From Isoperla grammatica (taxonomy: Eukaryota; Arthropoda; Insecta; Plecoptera; Perlodidae), in NCBI GenBank assembly GCA_945910005.1, contig OX246743.1:13870587-13934586 (forward strand): DNA of 64,000 nt. The letters are read 5' to 3'. Below, one piece after another: positions 19,112 through 30,506 of this stretch. Numbering within the stretch: position 1 is the first letter of the stretch; every line of letters starts with the position of its first letter. The notes beneath the pieces are model-generated. The model was not told where the DNA came from. It saw only the letters and a list, made by a program, of their open reading frames with translations, and did not search any database. Both the position numbers and the translations under genes were made by a program.

Positions 19112-21881
19112 TCACTCACAGAGGTAGTCTTTTAAAGAGTAAAAGCTGTTGGATAAAAGAAATGTTTTCAGGTTGTGTTTGAAGGAGGGCAGGGTGGGAG
19201 ATGTTTTAATGAGATTGGGGAGCTTATTGTAGAGGGTGGATGCAAGGTATTCAGGACCTTGAGAAAAAAGAGTCAGGTTGTGGGAAGGTCTGTGGACCTG
19301 GAGACTGGCTCTGGTGTTATGGGAGTGTATTGATGTGTTAAGAGGGAAGAGATTTGGGTTGGTGCGGACAAATATTGCAGCGAATTGGATCAGGGTGCAT
19401 GCCAGCGTAAGTATTCCCAGATTCTTGAAGAGATCTCTGCAAGAATGTTTCCTGGATACACCAGCAATGATACGCACAACTCTCTTTTGGAGGATAAATA
19501 TTCTATTGGCATGGTGAGAGGCTCCCCAAAAAAGCAGACCATAGGATAAGTGGGAGTGGACATGGGCAAAGTAAACTAGCAAAAGGACAGGGGGGTGCAC
19601 TATCTGTTTAAGCTTTCTAATCAAGTAGCACCCAGATAAGATTTTGTTAGCGACATGATTTACGTGGCTGGACCAGTCAAGATTTTCATTTAGAAACAGG
19701 CCGAGGACTTTTACTGTATGAGAGCGAGGGATTATATCAGAGTTAAGGCGTACGAGGGGGCTTACTGGAGGAATTTTGTAGTGAGTATGAAAGTAGAGAT
19801 AGACAGTTTTGGAGCGCGAGATAGTAAGTTTATTCATGTAGCAGTATGAGGACATTTTATCAACATGTGAGTTTATTAAGGGGGGAAGGTCCTGAAAAGG
19901 TTGATGATTTGGGAAGGGTTAAGAGGTGGCTCGAGTCGTCCGCATATTGGATGTGAGTACCCTCGTCTAAGGAGGCAGACTGATCGTTGACATACAGGAT
20001 ATATGCTAACCGATCAGATAAGAAAGAGGAAATCCAGCTAAGAGCTGCACCCCGAATACCTAGGGTGTCCAGCTTTGTTAGGAGAATAGTGTGGTCAATA
20101 GTGTCGAAGGCCTTGGTCATGTCATAGAACATTCCTATGGTTTGGTCCCCTTTGTCCAGGGCAGAGTAAAGAGGGGTAAGAAAACTAAAGAGAGCACTTG
20201 TGGTGGATTTGTTTTTTAAGAAACCATGCTGGCTAGGGGAAAGAATGTTGTGATAATTTAGAAAAGATAGTAGTCTGTCATGTATGATGTATTCAAATAT
20301 TTTGGAGAAGGAGGACAGAAGGGAGATAGGTCGATAATTATTCATCTCTGACTTCTTCCCCTTCTGTTTAAAAATGGGAATTATTTTCGCTGTCTTCAGT
20401 TTGGAGGGAAAAATGCCATCAGAAAAGGATTCGTTTATTATGTAAGCCAGAGGGCCAGAGATCAAGTCGGTGCATTTTGATAGAAGAGACCCGGGAACTT
20501 CGTCAAGCCCGCATGAATGTTTCGAGCCGAGTTTTTTAGTAACCATTGCTACTTCATTAGGTGTAGTGGGATAGAGAAAAATAGTTGCGCCTAGTACAGA
20601 TCGGGTTGTTTTAAGAAGAGGGGGGGAATAAGTTGGCACCTTGGAACTTCCACTATTGCATGAGTCGATAAAGAAATTGTTAAATAGCTCACACTGAGAT
20701 GAAGGGTCGACTACGTCCTGTCCATTAATGGTGATTGACAGTTTCGAGTTGGGTTGGGGAGCTGTGGAATGTGCTTTGATCATTGCCCAGGTTGCCTTGG
20801 AGGTGTTCCTAGATGAAGAAATTTTGGTATCATTGTAATCTAGTTTGGCACTTCGTATTTTTTTAGCATGTGACTTTTTTAACTCTCGGTATTTTTGTTT
20901 AAGTGAAGGGTTATTAGAAGACTTTAATTCAACGTGAAGGGACCGCAAGATCTGAGCTTCGGCTCTGATTTCCTTTGAAATCCAGGAATTTGCTTTAGTA
21001 TTGGTTGCAGGACAAGATTTAAGGGGAAAAGCAGTATTGAAATGGTGTAGAAAAGTGGAGAGGAATCTTGAGAAGAGCTGGTCAGCATTGCCTGGTAGTC
21101 TTAGGGAGTGCCATGTTTCTTTACTAAGCAACGATAGAAAATAAGCTGTGTTGCCGGGACTAAATGAACGCTTGGTGACACGGATTTTAGGGGGAGGGAG
21201 CAGGTTGGTCAGGGAAAGGTTCAGAGTGATGAGATGGTGATCAGACAGACCAGGGTCAGTTGAACTAGAAGAAAACAGAGAGGGGTCAATGGTTGTGAAA
21301 ATGTTGTCTATTAGGGAGCTGCTAGCAACAGTGACTCGGGTTGGGGTGGATATGGTTTCATGAATATTGAAGGTGTGTACTAAGTCAAGAAGTTTAGATC
21401 GAGATGGGGATTGAGTAAGGAGGTCTACATTATGATCACTGCATAATACTATTTCCGCATTTGGGAATTTCTTGGTTAAATAAATTAGCACCTCGTCAAG
21501 CTTGGTCAGGAAGGTGTTAAGGTTGCCTAGGGGAGATCGATAAATGGACAGAATGATAAAGTGCTGGTCTGAAAACCGCCAGGACCCCCCAACACACTCG
21601 AAATCTTTTACGATGCAGTAAGACTGGATTTCATGAATAGGGTTTATATTGAGGTGGGGTTTAGCCAGTATTCCAACTCCACCGTGGATGAATGAAGAGC
21701 GACAGAAAATGTCAACATTTACATAGTTGGCAATACAAAAAGAGTTGATTTCGTGAGGAGTAAGCCAGTGCTCTGATAGACAGAATATATCCGGAGAGAG
21801 GCGCTTGGTTAAAAGTTCCACTTCCTCAATTTTGTTGCGGATTGAGCAAATGTTGAGGGATGCTATGATTGCATTGATATG
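19112..21881 (-). pseudogene. LINE 1 ORF2: APE endonuclease and reverse transcriptase, internally deleted
   Basis: Open from about 21881 (INAIIASLNICSIRNK) to 19860, then continuing after a frameshift near 19890 to a stop at 19112. Endonuclease signs: SEHW, IYRSP, SDHNVD in the place of GDFN, SDHH. RT signs: NYRPISLLS, GFLKNKSTT, YDMTKAFDTIDH, YADD. About 30 residues that should hold the PQG motif are missing: the sequence jumps from SSFLSDR to LAYILYVND. The C-terminal part (YGLLFWGAS, LQKRVVRII, NLPNLIK) is typical. ORF2 normally nicks the target and reverse-transcribes; this copy cannot be functional because of the deletion and frameshift. Group: CR1/L2-like, not resolved further. Confidence 0.9.
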
Positions 21882-21928
21882 CTGTGTGGGAGGGAGAAAG
21901 CGAGGGGAGGAGGTGGGGTGGTTCCTAG

Positions 21929-24334
21929 CTAGGGGGGAGGTGTTTGAAGAGGCATTATTGGAAAATTTCTTGGATTGGTGGCAAGAGTGATTTGAGTGTT
22001 GGGGCGCCTGGACCGGGTTTGAATAGGATCACGAGAGAACTGATGAGAGAGGTTGATATTTAGGATGCTACCACTCGCCACCACAGAAGCAGTAGGGCCT
22101 ACAATACATGGTGGAGGCTGACCACCCGGGGCCGCAGCCATCGGGATGGTCGTCGAACTCGCAGCGATGACAGGTTGTGCAGAAGTTTGCCCGCTGGCGA
22201 TCATGGTGGAGGCGGCAGGCATGTTGGTGTTGTTCACAGCGTTGGTTGAGAAAACCGAGGCCACGGCAGCCTCAGGACTAGGCAAAGGGGCGCCGAGAGG
22301 CTCCACGTCCAGGGTTGCTGTCACCGTAGTCGCGATCCCGGTAGCTGGGCTTGGCGATAAGTCTCCGAGGTGCCCTGTGATGGGGGTTGTAGAGATCACC
22401 GGTGCCGCGGAATCCACATCAGCTACATCAGTTACCGCATCCGTTAGTGACACAGTGGCTGCCACTGGGCTCAGCGTTGGGTCACTTGGAGGCTCAATTT
22501 CTTGGGCCATGTACTCCCTTGTTTCAACTGGAGATATGGCATGGGCAGGTGTGTGGGGCGGGGGCATGCTGGTCACTCCGGTCACGCTGGGACAGTCAGC
22601 TGCGGTTTCTGCTCTATTCCCTTCTGCGGATTGTTCGGCAGAGATGGACTCTTGAGTAGGCCAGGGTGCGTTGACAGTTGGGCACCGGGTTAGTTCATAT
22701 AGGGGCTCTTCTTGGACCGCAGGCTCGATTGCATCGTCTGGGAATATGGCATGGGCAGATGGGTTGATCAGGGGCATGCTGGTCACGCTGGGACAGTCAG
22801 CTGCGGTTGCTGCTCTATTCCCTTCGGCGGATTGTTCGGCAGAGATGGACTCTTGAGTAGGCCTAGGTGTGTTGACAGCTAGACACAGTGTTAGTTCACT
22901 TAGAGGCTCCTCTTCCTGGACTATGGGCTCCATTGCATCATCTGGGGATATGGCATGGGCAGATGGGTGGATCAGGGGCATGCTGGTCTCCCTGGGACAG
23001 CCAGCTGCGGTTGTTCCACCATTTCCTGCTGCAGGTTGATCGGTGGAGATAGACTCTGGAGTTGGCCTAGGTGTGATAGTGGTAGTAGGTAGCGAGCACA
23101 CATCAATAAGCAACTGTGTGTTTTTGAAGGTTTGTAACAGAAGACCTCTTATTAGGTTCCAACTGAGACCATCTAGGCCACAGCCAATTTTTGGCATGGC
23201 TATGTGGTGAATGTTGTAGAATTTGCACAGTTGTTTCAGATTATGAAGAGCGGTAGCAATGGATGCTAAGGTAGGCTTGCCATTGGAATGAGCTTTTGTA
23301 ATTAGGCAGCATATCAGTCGACCTTTCGAATGTAGTAGTGCAATGCTACCCACCTGCTTCCGTTGAGATTTCAGGTACTCCAAGCCACCGAACTTAGTTT
23401 TGAAATCTCTAGCGATTCCTCGACTTAGCCGCAGATCTTGTGCAACACAGTGGATTAGGGGTACATTGTTGGGAGTAGCAAAGAGGTCGCGGTTGTGTTC
23501 AACGAGTGAGAGACCGTTGCGTTGGCCTATTTGATTGTCGAGAGGATTGATGACAAGAGGGACAGGAGGCCGGCTGGACATTGGCATGTGGGAGAACGTG
23601 GGCTTCGACGTAGACTCGTAGAAGAGTGTTGGCCTAGCCGACAGGCTGGTGTTAGATAGCTTAATGGGAGTTGAATTTGTGCCAGAGGGAGTCTCAGTAG
23701 CTATTATGTGGAGAGAGTTTGGTGTGGTGGGCCGAGGTTTCGTCGCAAGTGCATCGCTAATCATAGATGCCAGTGTGGATTTGCCCTGCTCATTGAGATG
23801 CAGGCCATGTTTCGTAAACAGATTTCTCTCCAGTGTGGATATGTCAATGAAGCGGCAGTTAGGCTGGGAGTTGACAAGATCCTGTAGGCTGTAGTTGACA
23901 GCATCGACCATACTGGAGAGGTTTGGCAAATCGTGTCTGCGAGGCAGGCCGACTACGGTGAGATTACCGGTGCACGGTGCTCTGATCACTCGAGACAAGG
24001 AGGGGATGATTTGCTTAGTTGCTCCTGGAAGGTTGTTCGTACCAGCCATAATAATGACCTCGTCCATGGAAGTGAGGTTCCGCAACTGTGGCGGTATCTC
24101 CCGAACAACCTCTTGCATGCTAGCATTGGGCTTGAAGATACTATGTATCTCATGGTGGAGGGCTTTATTACGCCGGCGTAGGTTTTGGGCAATTAACCCA
24201 CCAAGTTGGCGGCCATGAGAATCAGCAAAGATTAACACTTTGCTGTTAACAGGGGGGTTGTTTGACTTGGGAACGGGCATAGGCCGAGGAGGTAGGCCTT
24301 TGTCTATTGCACATAAATAATGTGTCTCGGCCAT
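21929..24334 (-). CDS. LINE 1 ORF1: SGNH hydrolase plus TARG1-like macrodomain
   Basis: 801 codons, one open frame starting MAETHYLCAIDKG. Residues ~31-195 form an SGNH/GDSL hydrolase: FADSHG (Ser39), MAGTNN (98-101), HGLHLNEQGK (177-185; the Asp usual before Gly is absent but His is present). Residues ~275-413 form a macrodomain resembling TARG1/OARD1: RDLF (282-285), HCVAQDLRLSRGIARDF (295-311), LICCLITK with Lys347, and MPKIGCGLDGLSW with Asp388. These Lys and Asp fall at the places of TARG1 Lys84 and Asp125, the residues that remove ADP-ribose from glutamate. Residues ~422-625 hold three ~68-residue P/S/T-rich repeats; the rest is low complexity. SGNH domains are known in CR1-group ORF1; I know of no described macrodomain there. 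ORF2 lies directly downstream. Confidence 0.88.
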   Translation of the reverse strand: MAETHYLCAIDKGLPPRPMPVPKSNNPPVNSKVLIFADSHGRQLGGLIAQNLRRRNKALHHEIHSIFKPNASMQEVVREIPPQLRNLTSMDEVIIMAGTNNLPGATKQIIPSLSRVIRAPCTGNLTVVGLPRRHDLPNLSSMVDAVNYSLQDLVNSQPNCRFIDISTLERNLFTKHGLHLNEQGKSTLASMISDALATKPRPTTPNSLHIIATETPSGTNSTPIKLSNTSLSARPTLFYESTSKPTFSHMPMSSRPPVPLVINPLDNQIGQRNGLSLVEHNRDLFATPNNVPLIHCVAQDLRLSRGIARDFKTKFGGLEYLKSQRKQVGSIALLHSKGRLICCLITKAHSNGKPTLASIATALHNLKQLCKFYNIHHIAMPKIGCGLDGLSWNLIRGLLLQTFKNTQLLIDVCSLPTTTITPRPTPESISTDQPAAGNGGTTAAGCPRETSMPLIHPSAHAISPDDAMEPIVQEEEPLSELTLCLAVNTPRPTQESISAEQSAEGNRAATAADCPSVTSMPLINPSAHAIFPDDAIEPAVQEEPLYELTRCPTVNAPWPTQESISAEQSAEGNRAETAADCPSVTGVTSMPPPHTPAHAISPVETREYMAQEIEPPSDPTLSPVAATVSLTDAVTDVADVDSAAPVISTTPITGHLGDLSPSPATGIATTVTATLDVEPLGAPLPSPEAAVASVFSTNAVNNTNMPAASTMIASGQTSAQPVIAASSTTIPMAAAPGGQPPPCIVGPTASVVASGSILNINLSHQFSRDPIQTRSRRPNTQITLATNPRNFPIMPLQTPPP

Positions 24335-24667
24335 AGTTTAGGTTTAGGCCTACTTGTCGAGGCTTGGATGGTCTTGATGTCATACTAGCCCTAAGCCTAT
24401 GCCTAGTCCTAGTGTCTGAGACTTGAGTAATGTCTGGATAGTTAGCTTCTCTCCTTAGAGGATCAAGGCCTAGGGCTAGGCCAGCTATCAGTTGCTGTGG
24501 GTTGGGGTCTTCGTGCTTGGTGGCTGGTACTGAGGCCAGGCTAGGACCTACGTTGTGTTGTTGAATTACATTAATGTTTGTAAAATTGCAACGTGCATGT
24601 CCAAGTTAATTTATTTCTTGAATTGTGATTTCACGATCCAACTTTTAATATTACCAATTGGCAGTGG
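24335..24667. other. LINE 1 5' flank, no gene seen
   Basis: The first ~150 bp carry TAGGCCTA-type motifs and may be LINE 5' UTR. The rest is AT-rich and runs into the satellite. Confidence 0.5.
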
Positions 24668-26043
24668 ATGTAATTCTACCATATAATTCGTCGAATTACC
24701 ACAGCGTTGATAAATTTACAATTCTGATGTATATGTAAAGAAGCAAACGTTTTTGCGATTGTAACATTCTAGTTGTAACATAACAAATATACAGTATATG
24801 TAATTCTACCATATAATTCGTCGAATTACCACAGCGTTGATAAATTTACAATTCTGATGTATATGTAAAGTAGCAAACTTTTTTGCGATTGTAACATTCT
24901 GGTTGTAACATAACAAATATACAGTAGATGTAATTCTACCATATAATTCGTCGAATTACCACAGCGTTGATAAATTTACAATTCTGATGTCTATGTAAAG
25001 AAGCAAACGTTTTTGCGATTGTAACATTCTGGTTGTAACATAACAAATATACAGTAGATGTAATTCTACCATATAATTCGTCGAATTACCACAGCGTTGA
25101 TAAATTTACAATTCTGATGTATATGTAAAGAAGCAAACGTTTTTGCGATTGTAACATTCTGGTTGTAACATAACAAATATACAGTAGATGTAATTCTACC
25201 ATATAATTCGTCGAATTACCACAGCGTTGATAAATTTACAATTCTGATGTATATGTAAAGAAGCAAACGTTTTTGCGATTGTAACATTCTGGTTGTAACA
25301 TAACAAATATACAGTAGATGTAATTCTACCATATAATTCGTCGAATTACCACAGCGTTGATAAATTTACAATTCTGATGTATATGTAAAGAAGCAAACGT
25401 TTTTGCGATTGTAACATTCTGGTTGTAACATAACAAATATACAGTAGATGTAATTCGACCATATAATTCGTCGAATTACCACAGCGTTGATAAATTTACA
25501 ATTCTGATGTATATGTAAAGAAGCAAACGTTTTTGCGATTGTAACATTCTGGTTGTAACATAACAAATATACAGTAGATGTAATTCTACCATATAATTCG
25601 TCGAATTACCACAGCGTTGATAATTTTACAATTCTGATGTATATATAAAGAAGCAAACGTTTTTGCGATTGTAACATTCTGGTTGTAACATAACAAATAT
25701 ACAGTAGATGTAATTCTACCATATAATTCGTCGAATTACCACAGCGTTGATAAATTTACAATTCTGATGTATATGTAAAGAAGCAAACGTTTTTGCGATT
25801 GTAACATTCTGGTTGTAACATAACAAATATACAGTAGATGTAATTCTACCATATAATTCGTCGAATTACCACAGCGTTGATAAATTTACAATTCTGATGT
25901 ATATGTAAAGAAGCAAACGTTTTTGCGATTGTAACATTCTGGTTGTAACATAACAAATATACAGTAGATGTAATTCTACCATATAATTCGTCGAATTACC
26001 ACAGCGTTGATAAATTTACAATTCTGATGTATATGTAAAGTAT
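24668..26043. repeat. 130-bp satellite, about 10.5 units
   Basis: Unit starts ATGTAATTCTACCATATAAT at 24668, 24798, 24928 and so on, with very few differences between units. The last unit ends at GCAAACGTTTTTG, where the 60-bp array takes over. Confidence 0.96.
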
Positions 26044-26049
26044 AGCAAA

Positions 26050-26700
26050 CGTTTTTGTCAGCAATCTGAAACAGAGAAGTTTTCTACATTATATCAAGTT
26101 AAATCGCAGTGATAACGTCAGCAATCTGAAACAGAAAAGTTTTGTATATTATATCAAGTTTAATCGCAGTGATAGCGCCAGCAATCTGAAACAGAGGAGT
26201 TTTGTATATTATATCAAGTTTAATCGCAGTGATAATGTCAGCAATCTGAAACAGAAAAGTTTTGTATATTATATCAAGTTTCATCGCAGTGATAGCGCCA
26301 GCAATCTGAAACAGAGAAGTTTTGTATATTATATCAAGTTTAATCGCAGTGATAGCGCCAGCAATCTGAAACAGAGAAGTTTTGTATATTATATCAAGTT
26401 TAATCGCAATGATAGCGCCAGCAATCTGAAACAGAGAAGTTTTGTATATTATATCAAGTTTAATCGCAGTGATAGCGCCAGCAATCTGAAACAGAGAAGT
26501 TTTGTATATTTTATCAAGTTTAATCGCAATGATAGCGCCAGCAATCTGAAACAGAGAAGTTTTGTATAGTATATCAAGTTAAATCGCAGTGATAACGTCA
26601 GCAAGTTGAAACAGAGAAGTTTTGTATATTATATCAAGTTGAATCGCAGTGATAACGTCAGCAATCTGAAACAGAGAAGTTGTATTAGGTGCGTAATATG
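26050..26700. repeat. 60-bp satellite, about 10.7 units
   Basis: Unit GTCAGCAATCTGAAACAGAG...AATCGCAGTGATAAC, period 60, differing at a few positions per unit. It decays after 26700. Since 60 is a multiple of 3 it reads open on the minus strand, which is not evidence of coding. From 26701 to 27330 nothing else is recognised. Confidence 0.95.
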
Positions 26701-27329
26701 AAGCTGAATCGCAGTAATAATATATTTTGACATGGTTGCCGTCACTAGAAAATATGATTTCCAGCATGACAGATTGGTGGTGAGCGAGGTCTGAAACAGA
26801 AATAGTGTATATTGCTAATTTTTGACAACTGAGCGTTGAAACAATCAGCTCTAGACCAACTTCATGTAGGCAAGATCATCTGCAACACAACAAAATACAA
26901 TCGTATGGTATGGTACTGAAACAAAAGTTAAGAATATCAGCGTTGAAAGTTGAAACTCTTGTCTTCTACACCTGTGACTTGATGTGTCCAATGCCTGCGA
27001 CTTGTTCGTTCAGAGTGCCGAACAAGAATGCGGCGGGTCTGTGAGCGGTTAGCCTTGAATAGAAGGAACTCGGCCAGCCCATCCCTGTAGGCAGTGGCAT
27101 TTTAAAAATTTCAAATAAGTTTTAACGGCCGGACAGGGTTCTTTTCACTGCTTGTTCACACATGCGAGTGATGATGGCCATATCTGTGGTCATACGAATA
27201 CGATGTAGAATACATCTTTCAGTCACGAATAACATATATCACGAACAACACCCTCATACATAATACCACACAAACATATTATGATAATTATTATTACGAT
27301 GATGATACTTGTGGTTTACGTCCCATATT

Positions 27330-27680
27330 TTTGCAACGAGGCTAATCGAGACGATGAGTGGTTGACTATGAGAATGAAAAACCAACACATGTCATCGGTG
27401 CCCAAGCCAGGATTCGCAGAGATCGTGGTTTATATTATTACAATAGTGCAACTGATAGAGCTCACGAGCTTCTAATTCGAGAGCCACCAGTTCGATACTT
27501 GCTACCGGCAACTGGGCTGAAGCACTTTGGCTGAAGGTTTCTATGATAGTTTCCTCAGTCACAACTCACAAGGACGAAGAATGAATGCCGGGCTTGAGCC
27601 ACACTAATAGCCCTCGAACATTCCATCCCAACTATTTCAATACGGCAATACGCAGTCGCCTGAAGAGGGTATAGATAGAA
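27330..27680 (+). mobile_element. Old tRNA-type SINE copy
   Basis: Parts shared with the copy at 37735-38098: CGAGACGATGAGTGG, CCCAAGCCAGGATT, the tRNA-like stretch with TTCTAATTCGAGAG and CCAGTTCGATACTTGC, GCTGAAGGTTTC, and CCCTCGAACATTCC..GTCGCCTGAAGAGGG. The A and B box regions are diverged. Confidence 0.65.
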
Positions 27681-30104
27681 CGTTGATCAGTATCATTATC
27701 ATTATTATTAATTCACATTTTAAGCTTTCGCGGCCCGGTATTAATGAAATAAAAATAAAACGGGAAGTTTGCGCCGCGTCGTGTCGTGTGTTGATAAGAT
27801 GTCCCTCACAGAAGGGACGAAACGTCAAGATAAGGATCACCTTATTACAATCCTTTATCTGTGTCATTACCCACCACGCGGCGAAACATCCCGTTTCAGT
27901 TTTAATTTTGTTTCATTGTGATGTATAGAGGCCTACTGATGGAACAGGTAATGTTGTCTTTCCCATTAAATGAGATAACATTAGAATAAAGCAATTTACC
28001 TAATTTGGGGAACTTAGTATTCCTCAAAGTCAAATATTTCAAGTACTATTTTTAGAACATGTATTTTTCATCGAATTCTTTAGCATACTCACGGAATATT
28101 GGGCTACTAATGCACCACTCAATAATATTATGCATCACTATATTTTCTTTCACGCACACATATATACCATTTTGTTCCATAAGTGATCGACAAAAACTGT
28201 TTACTGTAGTTTACAATCATGCACACAACCCGATTTATGTATTATTTATTGATATTTACTCCCCCGGAGTTGAAAAGGCCGATTGCTTCAAGAAACAATC
28301 GGCACGATCTTGACTATCGCCCTAAGATAAATCTTGTAATACGTGGTAAGATACCCATATTTTCCCCACTTTTTAATATTTATTAATTCACTAATTTTTA
28401 TTTGTATGAAACAAATGTAGTTAATGAAATAGCAGACCCAACTATACAACTTCTGTGCAGAGTGAAAGTGCAATTCTAAATTTTTTATATTTAATTCCAG
28501 TTTCTTACAACTGCTATTGAAGGTTTATAAACGGTCTTCTAAAAATTACTGTGATACCAACAAATTCTAGCTACGGACGCAAACATCCTGGTAAAACGAG
28601 GCATTATGGAGGGCTGTTTGACAAAGCTGCGTGGGCCACCCCTGATCTACAGAAACGTTGCCTATGTAATTATTGGTTCATATATCATTCACATTATGAC
28701 ATTTTCATATAGTAGGCTACATAATTGCATTAAATCTGATTTAGTATGGTACATGAGTAAATGTTGCAAATATTTTTTTCCTAACAACTGACCAAAATTT
28801 GTGCCCATTAGTATTTCCCAGAGAGGCTTTCGATCGGCAATGGCCGGTGTATATTTGGTAACACTGGAATTTGTCAACTATTCAATAAAAAAAATATACT
28901 GGGTCATATAGGAAGGTTGTATGTACGATATTGCTCTTTCACCTTCATAGAACATTGAATCTATTAATATAAAAACAATAATGTTCAATTATGCCATCCT
29001 TAGTTATGGTTTAGTATGTGAATACCCAGGCGCTATACCAAGTCGCTAATTATTATCAAACTTATCGTTTGTGAGTAGAATTTTTTCCGAATATTACATT
29101 TTTTCAGATTTACTTTGTGACATACGTGGCATTACCATCTTACTAGATTGTAAGATTTCCTGTTAATGGAGAGTTCAGCTTTAATTAACGTGATTCGCAT
29201 ATTTAGTTAAATTAACCAATAAATGATCGCAAATATCAGAATTTGTTAACTTAGGCCTAAGTTCATAATGTGCCAATATGACCAATTTCAACACTGAGAT
29301 TTCCCAAGACTTTGACTATGCTATATTACTTTCTGAATCCAACACAAAAAGAACTATTCATGTTGCAATTTGTTCAAGGTTAGCCCCCCCCGGGGGCCAG
29401 TACTCCAATGGGGCCCGGCCTATGCCCGGGCCCCGAAACAAATGTACGGACACGTAAGAAAATAATACATTAATATATAGCATTCACAATACGTAAAAAT
29501 TTACTGACATATATTGTAAATATTTTGCAAGCAAGTTGTTTGCAGTTCGCACCTTTTGTCCGTACTCCTACGGAGCCCTCTAACGGTGCCAGTTCTGTGA
29601 GTCTACGTTTTCGTATATGTACTGGAAGTTTATTGTTCACCACAACCGAACTCTGCATATTTTGTCAAACTGTTAGCCATTTATTTATTTATTTAGAAGC
29701 CGTGGTCGCAAAAGCTAGGATTCAATAATTAGTAAATCACTTAAATATGTCTACTCTAAAATGTGGGTTCAAAAATCGTGCAAAAAATCCAAGGTTTTAG
29801 AAAAATAAAATAAGTTTCCGAAGATACTAGGTTTTGTATAAAAGTGGGAGATACTGATAATAATGCTGTAAAACAAGTATTCTGAGCTTATACATCACAC
29901 TTTAGATACTCGGTGTAAGCGCCAATATCCATCCTTATAAACGTGTACGAACTGATTACATATAAAATAAACTGAATCCAAATGGTAAATTATGTTTACA
30001 CCGAAGGGGCCTGATACATATTCTAGCCCGAGGGCGCGTGTATTTCTAGCTACGCCACTGGTTAGGCCCCACTTTTTACCGTAGTCTCCTTCTCTAAAGT
30101 CGAT
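27681..30104. other. AT-rich DNA without recognised gene
   Basis: Only short unsupported ORFs. At about 30035-30060, TAGCTACGCCACTG resembles a right terminus of a hAT element (CAGTGGCG reversed), but no left partner was found. Confidence 0.5.
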
Positions 30105-30153
30105 CATGTGATGATGATGATATTTGGGCTTTACGTCTTATATTTTGTCAATA

Positions 30154-30506
30154 AGGCCCCCCCAAATGGCAGTCACCTTATCGTGGTGGGGGGGTTTGCG
30201 TGGTCCCGTGACTCTGATAGCTATGCCGGACGGGGCAGCAATGTCCCAGGCAAAGGCTTAGGTTCCCATGCCGGACAGGTTGACGAGTAGGGCCCAGACG
30301 AAGAACAGCCACCCCTCTTTACCTCTTCCACCCATTGTCCCCGTTAATAGATTCCTCCAACTTGTCCTGTTCTTCCAAATTCCTTTTCACCCGTTTGGTC
30401 CTTGAAAAGAATAGGTCCAGGGTAGCTCTACCTGTCGTAAGAGGTGACAAAAGGGCCAACGTCATATGACCTAGATGTTGAATACGTCGTTAAACAACTA
30501 ATAATT
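30154..30506 (+). mobile_element. SINE with both heads, A then B (old copy)
   Basis: Diverged copy with head A (GTCACCTTATCGTGGTGG..AGCTATGCCGG), the shared middle (CCCATTGTCCC..CTTGTCCTG), then head B (AAAGAATAGGTCCAGGGTAG..GTCGTAAGAGGTGACAAAAG) and tail alpha (GTCATATGACCTAGATG..CGTCGTTAAAC). All other copies in the window carry only one head type. Confidence 0.75.

Noticed and set aside
22146..22856. Plus-strand ORFs of 60-170 codons
   Set aside because: They lie antisense to the repetitive low-complexity part of LINE 1 ORF1 and show no family pattern.
24668..26700. CRISPR-like array
   Set aside because: Units are contiguous tandem copies of 130 and 60 bp without unique spacers, in an animal genome.
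26099..26767. Minus-strand ORFs with KLDIIYKTFLFQIAD repeats
   Set aside because: By-product of the 60-bp satellite.
27090..30060. A hAT element between CAGTGGCATTTT (27095) and GCTACGCCACTG (30050)
   Set aside because: The flanking 8-mers do not match and the ends differ after six bases.
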